Source: Varroa destructor
Lineage: Eukaryota > Arthropoda > Arachnida > Mesostigmata > Varroidae
Length of the DNA: 64,000 nucleotides
NCBI RefSeq assembly: GCF_002443255.2
Contig: NW_019211454.1
Location: 29,899,565-29,963,564 of the forward strand
Reading direction: 5' to 3'
Made by a program: the position numbers and the translations under genes
The notes under the pieces: model-generated
The model's input: the letters and a program-made list of their open reading frames with translations, nothing else
Database searches by the model: none
Told to the model about the DNA's origin: nothing
In this document: piece after piece, positions 14,540-26,133 of the stretch
Position numbering within the stretch: position 1 is the stretch's first letter
Layout: each line of letters opens with the position of its first letter

Positions 14540-16813
14540 TGTCTGTTCGAAATATCTTCCGAAAGCTACTTGACCTGGTCATTCATATAGGACATCGAAT
14601 ATGCTATAATAGGCCATAGTTGCGTTTCCCTGATGCCGTTTGTGATTTGTTTCATTGAGGTTTTCCTTTTATCGTTCTAGTTTGATCTTTCTACCTCTGA
14701 AAAACGAGAAATACGCTCGCTCCTTGCCAGGTAACATGTGTGCTCACGAAGCCAATTTTCTTCTTTTTCCCTTTTTTCTTTTATCCTTTCCGTAATAGTC
14801 ATTATTCATGTTAACGTGTCGACAGTGTTTCTGACTTCGTCTTAGTTCGGCGTCCATAGCGAGTGCTAATTAGAGACGCGACTCTTTCAAAAATCAAGGG
14901 ACTACGTTGAATAGAAAGACCTTCGGTAGGTCAACATGACGCTGTGTCCATTTTATCGCGTGCGTACTCGCTCAGTTTGGTGAAACGCGGAATACTTCGA
15001 TTTGTGACGACAGCGAAAACGGATAACAAGAAGGCAGGACGGTACTGGAAGCTGCGGTATCATCCTGTAGGGACACATGCACATACACCCAACAAAAGGA
15101 TATAGAACGAAACACCAGGTCCGCTATAACATGCCCTACTCTGGCATAGGGATGCCGCAAGTGAACGTACCGCGTTTCTACATTTGCAGCAAGTAACAGT
15201 AGCGTGTCACTTGAGGAACGTATTCAATAACTGTAGTAGCAGTACTAACAACACATAGGATTAGTGGCAGCGAAGCTGTCTTGGCCCCCATAAAGCTAGA
15301 AGCCCGTTAACATACATTCACACCTATATCCATGTGTCGAGTTTCTTAGCTTTCGCTAGCTACACAGACAACAACGACAACGAATCGGTAGCCAACCGAA
15401 ATCGCTGGCTGGCCGTTGTCACGTTCGCGCAGCACACGGAGCGTCAGTAACATTATCTAGCTACGGTGACGGTAATGGTCACGGCAGCGGTGGCGGGGCT
15501 CGCGAAACAGTGGCAAACGGCAGAAAGCGGCTGCGGGGAACTCAAAAGCCTATAAATTTTCCGAAAGGCCGACTTTTTACTACAGCGAGCCTCTGAAACA
15601 AACACTATTATCATCACGAAGTGGTTGGAACAACAACATTTAAGCACGACCCCTACCGACATTATGATACAACAACATCATAACAGAGTAGAAACAGGAG
15701 CGGTAGTATTGACAGTGGAGAAATATGACTGCCAAACCCAAAAGCGAACCAGAATGGTATAACAACATAATAGCAACCATAGGAAACATCAGAGATTCTA
15801 GAAGACAAAGCAAGAAAGAAGACTTGCAAAATCAACCCACGAATGTATGGCGGTAAATTTGATTTCTAGACAAGTTCAAACGATCGAATTGTTTCGCGCG
15901 TTCGGTTTGCCGATCAGTTAGAACTTTTACATGGCAGTCTGATTTGTTGATACATCGCTAACGTCCTTGCGGGCATCTACCGTATTGAAGAAAGCCTGTC
16001 TAGCGTTTGTTATAGCGGTTGTTTCGTTTATATTTATATATATACAAAACTGTGTTTGCTGTAATATAAAGGTGTCTCCTGATCGAGGCAAACTTCTACC
16101 GGTTACAGAAAATAGTTTGTCTCTGTATATGACGCTAAATTTATCACCGATCATACACTGATCGGTCCGAGAGTTCAACACAACTGTCGCTTGCGTATCT
16201 CTATTACGACCTCCGTTTCAACTAAGATTGCTACTTCACTTTCTTCTATAGTATAAATAGAGGAAAGAATTGGGTCAATTGGGACTGTAAACGAGGGTTT
16301 ATTTACAGCTACGTGTGGAGGTTATACGAACAATTACAACGATAGTAGCTATGACGAAATTCGATAGGAAAATTAAGGGGCCATCCTCAAAGACGAGGTC
16401 AGGGATCAGATCACTTAGGATGAAATGCGGCAGCAGTTCAGCCAGTGTTTATAGATGATCGAGCCAGTGATCGGAACAAACGTTATGAATATATTTATTT
16501 CACTTTCGATGGAGTGGTGCTCTTCTCGGGTAAGATCACCATCATCACGGCAAACCGACAAAACCTATCATTGACGTGCTCCCACAAATTGTAATACATA
16601 GGCGTATACCAAATGTGCTTGGTCTTTTGCACGGCAAACAACCATATAACGGCAATTCTGTCGAAGGTACACGGGGACAACTTTCAGCGAAAAACTATAA
16701 ATCGCTAACTGTCTGATTGACTAGTTGGCAGTCTGCCACACTAAAGCTCACATAAAGACGATCATCGAAAAGAAACAGTTGTCAGAAAAGTAATTCTAGT
16801 TTATGATTGTGTC

Positions 16814-16819
16814 ACTTAC
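16814..16819 (-). promoter_or_regulatory. dac: Splice donor of dac exon 1
   Basis: Read on the minus strand, the coding frame runs ...ACGGCGAG|GTAAGTGAC. AG|GTAAGT matches the metazoan U1 donor consensus exactly. The TAA that closes the open frame lies inside this donor, so it is intronic and not the real end of the protein. In the family the protein continues past the conserved DC-T-A residues into a basic linker, which agrees with an exon boundary here. Confidence 0.93.
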
Positions 16820-17469
16820 CTCGCCGTGGTGCAGTCCTTGTAGAGGACGTCGAAGTCCTTGCAGGCGAGCAATTTACAGCGGTTTACCCCGGGCTGGATT
16901 GCACCCAGACCGCGGAGGACACGCACCTGCTCGACGTTGCACACAATTGGACTGATGCCTAATCGCTTGAGCTTGGCATAAACGGTGTGTAGACCGCCTA
17001 CAAGGTGCTTGAGGAATAGCTCAAACGCCTGCGGTAGACATAGCAGGTAGTCACCCTGATAGTTAAACGCGGCCACCTGCTGCCCCCTATAGTCGATAAG
17101 CCTGCACTCCGTGGCGTCGACGGAGGGCCTCGAGCAAGGTACGCCTGGCGATTTACGCGGGTCCTGAAACCCGCTGGGCACACCGCCTCGGAACCCATTG
17201 ATCACATTACAGAATTGGTCGCAGAGTGCGGCCGCGTTGAAATTAGCTGGCGATTGGTGCTCTTCGAGTAGCCGACGGTCCTGGAAATGTGGGTACATTT
17301 GCAACATGAGCGCCGAAGCCGCTAAACTATTTGCATTCAGCGTCGGTGGCTTAGGCGATGGCGAGTTCGGAGATCCCGAACGAGATCCATCAGAATTAGC
17401 CGAGTGTGGGCGCTGACGTTGTGAGGTGTAGCCTGACAGGTTTTCGGGCAGTTGAACATCGGTCGACAT
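16820..17469 (-). CDS. dac: dachshund homologue, first coding exon (DachBox-N domain)
   Basis: Dachshund is a nuclear transcriptional co-regulator of the SKI/SNO/DAC family. It works with Eyes absent, Sine oculis and Pax6 proteins in eye, limb and nervous-system development. This exon reads about 216 residues. Residues 1-60 are low in conservation and Ser/Pro-rich (SPNSPSPKPP at 33-42). Residues about 120-216 are a complete DachBox-N, with ECRLIDYRG at 121-129, CLPQAFELFLKHLVGGLHTV at 144-163, CNVEQVRVLRGLGAIQPGVN at 177-196 and a DC-TTA end. These blocks are the family hallmark. The ATG at 17469-17467 is chosen because a TAG lies in frame at 17523-17521, no other in-frame ATG lies between them, and the context GCCATG has a purine at -3. 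The open frame formally extends up to a TTG at 17520, which is not a credible start. The exon ends in a split codon AG before GTAAGT, so it leaves in phase 2. The DachBox-C coiled coil that binds Eya is absent here and is expected in exons left of the window. Confidence 0.96.
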
Positions 17470-19199
17470 GGCGGTGTATTTTAAAGCGAACTTCGTCCCT
17501 AATCGAGAAATAGATTTCAACTACTGTTAGCTACGCGAACTTCACGTAAGATCTATACGTGAGCAGTAAGCACCTGCGAGATGCTGTTGTGATCACTGTT
17601 TCGTTCTGTTTCTTATTTCGACAGACCACGGGATCGAATCCGTCAGATGCAATGTCGCGATGTGCCGATGGCCGATGAGAGTATAGAGAGTATGTGTAAC
17701 TAAGAAGAAGAGTGCACACGAGGCTGAAAGTGGGGTGGGTTCAAGGGGCGCGAATAGCCCTGGACCAGCAAGCGACGTGGTCCCCGGGCAAGTGGGTTCC
17801 GCTACCGCTAATCCTACACACCGTCACTGCAGCGAGACTCGGTTCTCCTCCACGTTTCCGCACTTGTCTTAGAGTTAGAAATAGCGAGAAAGGATGAACA
17901 GTGTAACTTCAAGGATAATGTATACTGGAAAGATACAAACGTGTCCTGGCTTAAGTTGAACTTGAAAAAGAAACCCTCTCAGAAATGGCCTGTTTTTTTA
18001 GCAGCACACAGGCGCCCAACGTTCAACGTCACATTGAGACGTACGTGGTCGAAAGGGCAAGTAAAAATTGTGAATTAACAGGAAGCTGTAGATCGGGCTA
18101 TATTTTGGCAGGACGACTAGACGATGAATGTTACAATGATTACACTTGAATAAACGACGCACACACAAGTCCATGGATACGACGTCGTGGACAAATGAAG
18201 ACGGAATTTGAAGCTCGTTGTTCAGACATGATAATTCTCAGTAGTCCGAAAATTGTGGTGAACTGCAACTTCCACAGTTGAGTTTTTTTTCTTTTCTATT
18301 GCCTGGTGCTGTTTTGACGACACTAGTTATAGTTGGCGGTGACTCAGTTATCTTCTTTGTTACGGTTACAGTGATTGAATCGATGACGTGCAGTGCTACA
18401 CTATAATGAATCATTGAATTTCCCAGTGTATCACAAGCGCACAGCCATGGGACGATTGTGTTTCGATTCCGAATTTCGTCCTCAGTTCACGAACTTGCGA
18501 CAGCTATCCGTTGTTTGTGTACTATGAGAGACACGCCACCGCTACTGCTAGGAAAACGGTGAACTTATAGGTAACTTCGGGAGGCGGCATCGTCGTGTGT
18601 GGCCTTTGGCACTTGTAACAGCGTCTGTACATTGGACGTCACCGTATGTGCGTACAGTCGTGCACACCATATATCTGTGTACTATCTATCTATATGCTCC
18701 GGCCCATATACGACACACACACGCGCACGGACAAACGCATAGATAGACACAGCTGTATATTTGTTGTTTCAGATGACGCGCACCTTTCACTCATCACTCG
18801 TCTCTGTCAAAGTACTTCACTTGTCATCGTCGCACTCTGCCGCCATTGTTAGTTGCACGTAATATAGCGCACGCAAGCACCACTTCGTTTTCCTCTGTAC
18901 ACTCTGACTGTACAACTTCCTAGCGGTTGGCCGCACGATCAGTCATTACTACTGCAGCAATAACGACGAGTAGTTGTAACGCATGCCGAGCGAACTGCAC
19001 AGAACGGCGCTAGGACACTGATGACTACTACTTCTTACTGCAGTGCCGGTTGTAGTGTTGATATATGTAGTGGTAGTCGAAGCAATCCGATCTCTGTGTC
19101 AGAGCTCCTACAGCAGAACGAGCCCAGAGACACAGATGGATTCAGCACAGTCACACAGTTGGACAACTAACACAGTCGTCGATGTGTCGTATGGGGTAG
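17470..19199 (-). other. Probable 5' leader / proximal upstream region of dac
   Basis: No protein-coding exon is recognised here. An in-frame TAG at 17521-17523 shows the coding region does not extend upstream in this exon. The segment lies between the dac start codon and a GC-rich promoter-like block, so it is either a long 5' untranslated region or a leader with an intron. On the minus strand, CTCGCAG followed by GTGCTTACTG near 17573-17580 could be an acceptor, but its pyrimidine tract is poor. No TATA box stood out close to the start codon. Confidence 0.45.
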
Positions 19200-19437
19200 C
19201 ACCGAACTCCGCGAGCTCTTCAAGCCCTCTGAGCGAGCGGCGCGGCCAGGGCGCTGCTGCGGCTGCCGCCACTACGACGACGACGACGATGGCGATGGTG
19301 ACGGCGGCGGCGACGACCTACGAACGAATGCAATTGTGAGTGAGACTCTCTCGACTCTCGATGCGTATGGGCGTTTGTCTGGGTGCGGACTGTCTGTGTG
19401 ATCACCGTGTGTTTGTCTGTGTGCTGTCTCTGTTCTA

Positions 19438-19440
<3 letters not shown>

Positions 19441-19469
<29 letters not shown>
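19441..19469 (+). repeat. (GCT)n trinucleotide run, about 9.7 copies
   Basis: Uninterrupted GCT units covering 29 bases. On the dac strand this is (AGC)n, the CAG class. It would sit in the leader or proximal promoter if transcription starts near 19.8 kb. Confidence 0.95.
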
Positions 19470-19498
19470 GGCAGCCGCCGCTCGGCTCGCTCTGGATT

Positions 19499-19522
19499 GC
19501 TGCTGCTGCTGCTGCTGCTGCT
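19499..19522 (+). repeat. (GCT)8 trinucleotide run
   Basis: Eight exact GCT units. It is separated from the first GCT run by about 30 bp of GC-rich sequence. Further short GCT/GCC clusters follow near 19660-19690, and CGA/GGC runs lie near 19255-19320, so the whole block is a trinucleotide-repeat hotspot. Confidence 0.95.
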
Positions 19523-19764
19523 CAACCCGATTCAACTCACAGTCGTCAGCCCGGCCATGGGACACGACACAAGTCGACGCTACTCGGGTCTGCCTCTGTT
19601 CGCCGCCGGTCCATCCGGGCTCAGTTCGTCCAGGCTGGCACTGCCGCTACGGCTCCAGCTGCAGCTGCCGCCGCGGCTGCTGCTGCTGCCCGACCGTTCA
19701 TTCTCGTTGGCTGTTGTTGGCTGCAGCGAGCAATGAGACGCTTGGAGCGTAAGAGAGAAATTAC

Positions 19765-19776
19765 TTTTTTTTTTTT
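19765..19776 (+). repeat. Poly-T, 12 bases
   Basis: A clean run of twelve T in an otherwise GC-rich block. It reads as poly-A on the dac strand, just downstream of the GC and CCAAT boxes. Confidence 0.9.
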
Positions 19777-20949
19777 CGTTCTATGCTTACTCCGTATTCG
19801 TCTGCATTGTGAATCCCGATGTCGCTGCTCGCCGACGCCAGCGCCCTCACCTGGGCGGAGCTGTCGTCAAAAGGGCGGAGCGGCGACGACGATTGGCCCG
19901 TCAGCATCAGCGAACTTGCGGCCGCAGCGTCGTTTTCGGCTGCGCCCGCTGACTGTCGCCATGCTATGGCTAGTCTATGCGACGTGACGTGCGCGAGTCT
20001 GTCGGCCCGACGGCGGCGGCGGCGGCGACTGCGATGGGCGCGTATGTGTTTCAGTTGTGGTTCTTAATGCTGCTTTCCTTTACGTTTATAATGTGGTTCG
20101 TTTTTCGATGCAGACTTGGTGGAGAGGGCAGAAGAGATCGGCGCCAGCGGCGAGCTGATGTCTGAAGGGAAGAGTTCGGTAGCACCAGAACAAAGAAACC
20201 AGCCTGCTATGGCTTGCGCCGCACAGCACGCTCGTGCTGTCTAGTTCTCAGACACAGACCGGCTTCGGCCGAGGACGGACGGTGTGTTGGGGACGCATTG
20301 ATACCGTACACGAACACAAGACGCAGTGCAGTCCCGTGGCTTCGTGCCTGCTTGCAGGATACGGCCATGGACAGCCGCAGAATATACAATAGATATAAGT
20401 CGCTCACTTTTAATTATGTAAACATCTCGATGGGCAAACGCTGTTAATCGCAGTTTGTGGTAAATCGATCATTTGCAAAAGAAAGTTAATTAGTTGTAAA
20501 TTGCAGACGACATAAATCGACCATAGGATAGATTGCACAAGCTCTACCGAAACAATAGAAATTAAGTATTATTGACTCATGGCTGACAAATATTAGTAAA
20601 TTGAGATCATCGATATCTGACACCATGTTTGCTCTTTTGAATTGAAAAAAAAAACAAAGACACTCATAGACAACCTTCATTGGGAAAAAATGATATCTGA
20701 CTTAACGTTTCATAACAAATAAGTCGCGTTGCAGGTTATTATCCTAGTTTAAGTGGAATACCGGGACAGGCGGTTAGTTAGTGCTATCCCTAATTCATGC
20801 CTTGATGCGTCGAGCAGTACATTACTTATGATAAATTCTTCAATAGTATTAACAGATGGCCCAATCCAGAAACTTACTTTACATATTAATTGGTCATCTT
20901 TCTCTTGCCTATGTTAGCTTGTCGTCAGAGGAAATAGTAAGAAGGATAT

Positions 20950-20981
20950 TGTATATAGTTATTTAGATAGAACTATATACA
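20950..20981. repeat. Inverted repeat, 11-bp arms, 10-nt spacer
   Basis: TGTATATAGTT at 20950-20960 is exactly complementary to AACTATATACA at 20971-20981, with ATTTAGATAG between them. The AT-rich content lowers its significance, but the match is perfect. Confidence 0.85.
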
Positions 20982-23900
20982 GCGTCATTGTGCAGCATCA
21001 CTATTAGAGATGTATGCTTGTTCATTTCGTATAACGTCTGCGACGGTGGACGCCAGATGGCGCCAGTGGTACCGTTTCCGTCAACGTTACGGACTTCGTT
21101 GCTTCGAGGGTCTTCTTCAGCCACTTTGTGAGTAGCACTGAATCAGTCAATACGAGACGTGCGGGAACCCTATAGAAGATTTCGACCAGTCAAGTCTATT
21201 CACAAGAACCTTATACGTAATCCATATATATGCCATCAATCTCAATTTTATAGGACGTATGCTCAACGGATTGTTCAGTGGGGAAAGTTACACCATTTGC
21301 TCATATCCTAAAAAACAGCCAATCGCTTAGGTCATTGTCATTTAGTTATAGTGACAATTTGTCTCAGCGGTATCTGCTGTCGCTGAATGTAGATATTCAC
21401 ATTAAGCCAATGAGCGGGTGCAAAGGGTGAACCGCGGTATAATTTTCGGTCTGTTGAAAGAAGACCACCAACAACGATACCGGCATGAGGCAGTTGTTAT
21501 GTCGCTATTCTTGTGCGGACTGCTGAATTTGCAATGCCGAACGGCACAGTCATCCACAGATATCATCATGGCAGTGGCTTCTTCAGCAATATTGAGATAC
21601 ACACATAGAAGCTTGGAACATTTGATCGCTCTGTCTGCTGTGCTGAAAGCGAGCTCATGCTGCGCTCCGATGAGCTCCGACGCACGCTCAGGTACACTCG
21701 TATCGTTCAGTTGTCAGTTTTCGCGGGTCGTGTGGTTCAAATAGTCGAAACCAGTGTGTTCACTACCGGAGCAGGTTTGGCGGCCAGGGAACACCGATGC
21801 GGATGGCACCCACTGATGGTACTTACATTCGAAGCCGCCCAGCGGGGTATTTAGTATTGGGTGCCCACTAACGGCCGACGACGTCGTAGCTAAAAAGACT
21901 TTTATATGCACTGTACAATAGCTACGGGCTGTAGTTCCACAGTAGCTGGTCCGTCTGAGAATTAGGTGGTTGAATTAAATTAACGAAAGCGGCGGCAATA
22001 GAAACTATGGATTGTTTAGTTGTGTAAAGAACGGGCTTGATATAACGGATTTCTTAAATAGCGTTTTCACATACTTTCGTACTTAGCGCTATTACTTTTA
22101 GTACAATGGATTCATATTGGGTATACTGTGAAACAGACTCAGCATTGCCGTATCACTGCTTGAAACGTACTGTCTTATGTAAAAATTAGAGTAATATATG
22201 AAACCCCTGTTTCCCCAGAATGGCAGTATTTCGATGGATCTACTCGCCACGTATGAACAAAGATGTATAAACCACAATTTTCTCTTGGCGTGACGTGTAA
22301 GAAGTAAACGATCTAAGGAGATTCAGCGGAATGAATATGGTCGACTTGAATGTTACTGGAGCAATAGATATTCTTTTCGTAAAGCTGCGGTTTGGAAAAT
22401 CTACCAAAAGCAGTTCTGGCTTTCTCCTCTCATCTAGAGACCACACATCTCGATCTACTACAAAACACCGTAGATACACCGGGCAGTTCCATCGATACTG
22501 CAAACCACTTTGTTGTTACTGACAATGGGAAGAGCAATTCTATCTTCTCGTTCCGATGCACATCGTTGTCCAATTGTTGGAGGTTTGCGATTGTCGGCCG
22601 GAGGTCGTGTCCGATGGCGACACGAAAACTAGAGTAGTCGATGATGGCTACCTCGAGCCGCGTTTCGCCAAATGACAATCGTGGGTGCTCACCCGCGCCC
22701 ACCGCACACAGCAGAACGAGTGCAAGCAATTTTAGTTTCTATCCCAGCATTCACTGTTAAATTGATCTACATATATCCACAAGTCGCTGTCAAGAGTAAA
22801 TAGTTCTTGCAAAACAGTAGTCAAGAGACCACCAGGGGAAATTTCTGTTGTGCCAATGTATGGGGGATCCTTGTACGTGGTACGCGAAACTCTAAGTCAC
22901 ATAGATGTGCCGCAACATATGTTACCTGATTAGCTGGTCACTCTTCCCACTTGCGACTGATCGGCTTGTGCTACAGACAGTTTCATTGCAAGTCATCCAA
23001 GCATATAGAAGGTATAGGACAAGTCATGGATCTTCGGCTAGTTATTCAAAAGCACGACATGCCGTAGTCGTCGAGCAGTCGGCTCCTTAGTCGAAACGTC
23101 TCTGACTCGAAGTGGAAGTGCGGTACAAGGTTGCTATGCAATCCTACGTCAAAGACATCAAAGGGAGCTAGCTTAGCGGGTCGTCTGATCGTCAAACCTC
23201 GAAATGTAAGCTTGTGGCTTATTGACCATAGGCTCTCCAGCGGTTAGTGTATAGCTAGATGCATCCGCTCTATGTGTAACCTACAGCCATCTTATGTTAG
23301 TCAATGGGGTTGCTGTTCTGCTTTGTAAGAGCTAATTGTTGACAACATCACAATTAGAAAGAATGTTTTCAGCCACGAAGCTCTGTCTGCGGAATGCTCT
23401 TACGAGAACAACTAATATTGTATTAGGTGAATTAGGTGCGCACATAAAAAAACAACCGAGAATAACAAGAAAGTGCGCCTTAGATATTTCTGTGAAACAT
23501 AGAACATTCTGATCTTAAACAAAGTACTAACAACTTTCGGTCAGAAAATGCACACTTTCAGGTAATTCGGCGTAAGGACATCGGCTATAACAGACAGGAC
23601 AATCCAGCCCCTCTTGACGGTCATCATGAATCGTTAACGGAGCGACCGTTAGTGTGACCAGCGGTTCTTGCTAACCTGATTGGAGATCCGCCCCCACCCG
23701 AGTGAGTAACCGTTTAATATGGTATGCTGTCGGGGGTTCTTCTCTCAATACAGGAACACAGAAGCGTGGTGTTTTCTTGTTGTGTGCTTCGTTTCCTGCT
23801 TGCTGTTGGGTAGTCGTTGCCCAGTTTACCGAGCACAGGCCGGTCTGAACTTCATTTTGTTCAATCTCTTTCACTCTTCGCTGAAGTCTTACCGAAACGT

Positions 23901-25842
23901 CAACGCAAAAGCCAATTATCAAAGATTCTGATTCTCACCGATATTCGGACTCATCGGCCAGCTCGGTCGTGTGGCTAGATCAGAGAGAGAAGAAGGAAGA
24001 AAGAAAGATAGTCTAACCCGGCCTGCTCTGAAACATCGCTAAATTGAATTTAACTCTTCGTTTCCGACCGACCCGGTCATCAGCGAAAGAATACCCGTGA
24101 AAGGCCTGCTGCCCATAAAGTGGTTCATAAGCGGTTGCGCGGAGTTCGGGTGGTGGCCTAGTGTTTATTTTATTTCCCTGCAAGGAAACCGGTACGATGG
24201 CAAGCGCACATAGATGGACTCCATGGGAGACCCGTAACTGCAAACTGTATTGAGCGGGACACAGTCAGCAGCTGCGGAAGGCAGCATGGTTGGATGTTTG
24301 AAGCGTTGCGGAGCTAGGAGAAGGTTTTCTGTGTGGGGCTGAAGGTATCAAGCTGTATTCGGACTGTAGCAATGGAGAAACTGCGGAGTAGGGACGTCGG
24401 CTAGGACAGATCCAGCGAAGATTATAGCATAAGGTATGGAATACGATGGCCGATAAAGAGACTGTAATACCTCAAGTGAAGATCCCACGAAAGAAAAGAA
24501 AACGTTATCTTGAGAAAATGGTGAGATTGATGAGGCCATTTACGAATATTGCGGCTTCTTGGAGGGACTCACATCATGGAAACAACAAAAGTTGCCTGAG
24601 CCAGAATTCATACGCGCAGGCGACCGGATTAACTGCAAGGGATCATTGCTGCTCATTGGAAGAACACTAGCACAACAATCATTTGCAGATATGGCACTTA
24701 GAACTAGGCCACTTTTCAATCATGTTACCTAGTAAATATTGCTAAATTAAATAGTTAAAGGCTTTAAGCTGAGTTAAGTGGTTCAGTGAAATCGAGCGAA
24801 ATAATTTAAATGTTTTTTTAATTAGAAATAAAAGTCTGGGCGCCAGTATTTCGATTTATATTAGTACATATTGTATAATGAGACTTATACTCACGTTTCT
24901 CGTGAGCGTATCGATAGCGAAAACAAAAAAGCAGAACGTCGAAGATGATGAAATACGCTTGCATTGCATTGATTTCGTAAATATCCCGCGAAACACGACG
25001 CCCCTTTAACGGGGACTGCAATACGTCAGTGTAAAAAACGAAAATTACAATATCGGTCGACTCTGAATATAATATAGCCCCCACCCACAAGGGCATTTGG
25101 CCCTCTGACACAGTGCCATTAACGCTGCAAACACATATATATATTCTCGCAGATTTTCAAGTCTGCCCAAGGTTAAGGCTTGCATAGCATCCTAGTCCTG
25201 TACATGAGCCTAGTTCTATCTCTATGTGACGTTAAATCATATCGAGAACAGCTCTAGTAGGTCACATTTATGAGCATAGTGTGGTTATATACAACCGTAA
25301 GTTGGGATGTAGCGATCCAAGCGAAAATATGCGGCGGAGGAAAATCCTTAAATTTTTCCAGGGTCTGAACATGCTGCTCGCATGTAACGAACAAAGGAAT
25401 CAAGTTTTGGAAGTATGGGGCAGTAGCGTTTATTTTCTAAAGCTATTTATAGCAAATTTTTAGCTTTAAAAGTAAAGAACGAAACCTAACCTTTTATTTA
25501 AAATCCACATCGAAGTCAAGGCTCAGTGACCAACAGGGTAAGAGGGAGACAGAGCATCAGGATAAAGTTTCAGACTCTCAACAACTTGTCCGCTTGACTC
25601 TTGCTTATCACTGTGCATATAATCGTAACGATTTCATTAACATTATGTACAAGCTATTTGAATGCAAATAGAAGAAGCATATGGCATTATGAGATACGTA
25701 CGCACATATTGATACGATGAAATGTAATCAACTGGGCGACCCTGCCACCAAATTTGAGAGGCTTAGGTTGTTGTAGCAAGAGACCGACAGAAAAGTACGG
25801 CTTAGGCCGGTACATGTGAAATGTTTTGCTATTGAAAACGCG

Positions 25843-25854
25843 TTTTTTTTTTTT
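25843..25854 (+). repeat. Poly-T, 12 bases
   Basis: Homopolymer with no associated mobile-element coding sequence that I can see. Confidence 0.85.
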
Positions 25855-26113
25855 ATAGAATGATACTTGTATGTGTGTATCTAGGTTTTCGCTCTCTATT
25901 GGCTTAACAACGGCATTCAACTGGAACAACTACTATACATCTATATCAGCAACTACATATCACTGTATGTTCGAAAAACTTAGCTAACGATCGGGCTAGG
26001 GCAGCAGTAACCGTCGGCGACGAGGTCCTAAAACAATAAATGCGCCTCTGGCCGATGAAAGTTATAATTAGTGATTGAAATCAACATGGACCGATGGACG
26101 GACGAGCGGATGA

Positions 26114-26133
26114 ACAGACAGACAGACAGACAG
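26114..26133 (+). repeat. (ACAG)5 microsatellite
   Basis: Five exact tetranucleotide units. It is the reverse complement class of the TCTG run near 3181. Confidence 0.93.

Larger units (their letters stand above)
1..16819 (-). other. Presumed first intron of dac (partial), no recognised exon
   Basis: This stretch lies downstream of the dac donor on the gene's own strand. I looked on the minus strand for the next expected Dach segment (a basic Arg/Pro/Gly/Lys linker) and for the C-terminal coiled coil and found neither, so the acceptor is probably left of the window. The region is ordinary mixed-composition DNA with small repeats (TG at 1056-1069, TCTG near 3181, TA at 4756-4773 and 11492-11511, AC at 13023-13044, TCTA at 14521-14539) and a poly-T at 9252-9262. 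Long first introns holding enhancers are usual for developmental regulators of this type, but I cannot point to a defined enhancer. Confidence 0.7.
19200..20170 (-). promoter_or_regulatory. GC/CpG-rich, trinucleotide-rich block; candidate dac promoter
   Basis: This block is visibly richer in G+C and CpG than its flanks. It contains GGGCGG at 19853-19858 and 19873-19878 (GC boxes) and ATTGG at 19892-19896, which is CCAAT on the minus strand. All three fall within 45 bp. That combination is typical of a TATA-less CpG-type promoter. It lies about 2.4 kb upstream of the dac ATG, and dac is the only gene recognised nearby, so I infer it drives dac on the minus strand. A promoter of an unrecognised plus-strand transcript is the alternative. 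Open frames of 100-215 codons through the block start at GTG or TTG and are mostly poly-Leu, poly-Ala, poly-Gln or poly-Ser, so they are repeat artefacts and not called as genes. Confidence 0.45.

Noticed and set aside
17470..17520. N-terminal extension of dachshund from a TTG at 17520
   Set aside because: TTG is not a credible start in an animal gene, and a good ATG context exists at 17469 with an in-frame stop just upstream of the TTG.
17581..17650. tRNA-like TpsiC motif (GGATCGAATCC) near 17631
   Set aside because: No matching acceptor stem, D-arm or A-box at the right distance; a chance match in the dac upstream region.
19220..19565. Minus-strand poly-Gln/poly-Ser and poly-Ala frames upstream of dac
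   Set aside because: They begin at TTG or GTG, are low-complexity throughout and show no domain. The nearby repeats explain them.
19340..19987. Plus-strand frame of 215 codons rich in Leu and Ala
   Set aside because: It starts at GTG and its length comes from GCT repeats that are open in every frame. The same DNA also yields poly-Gln, poly-Ala and poly-Ser frames on the minus strand.
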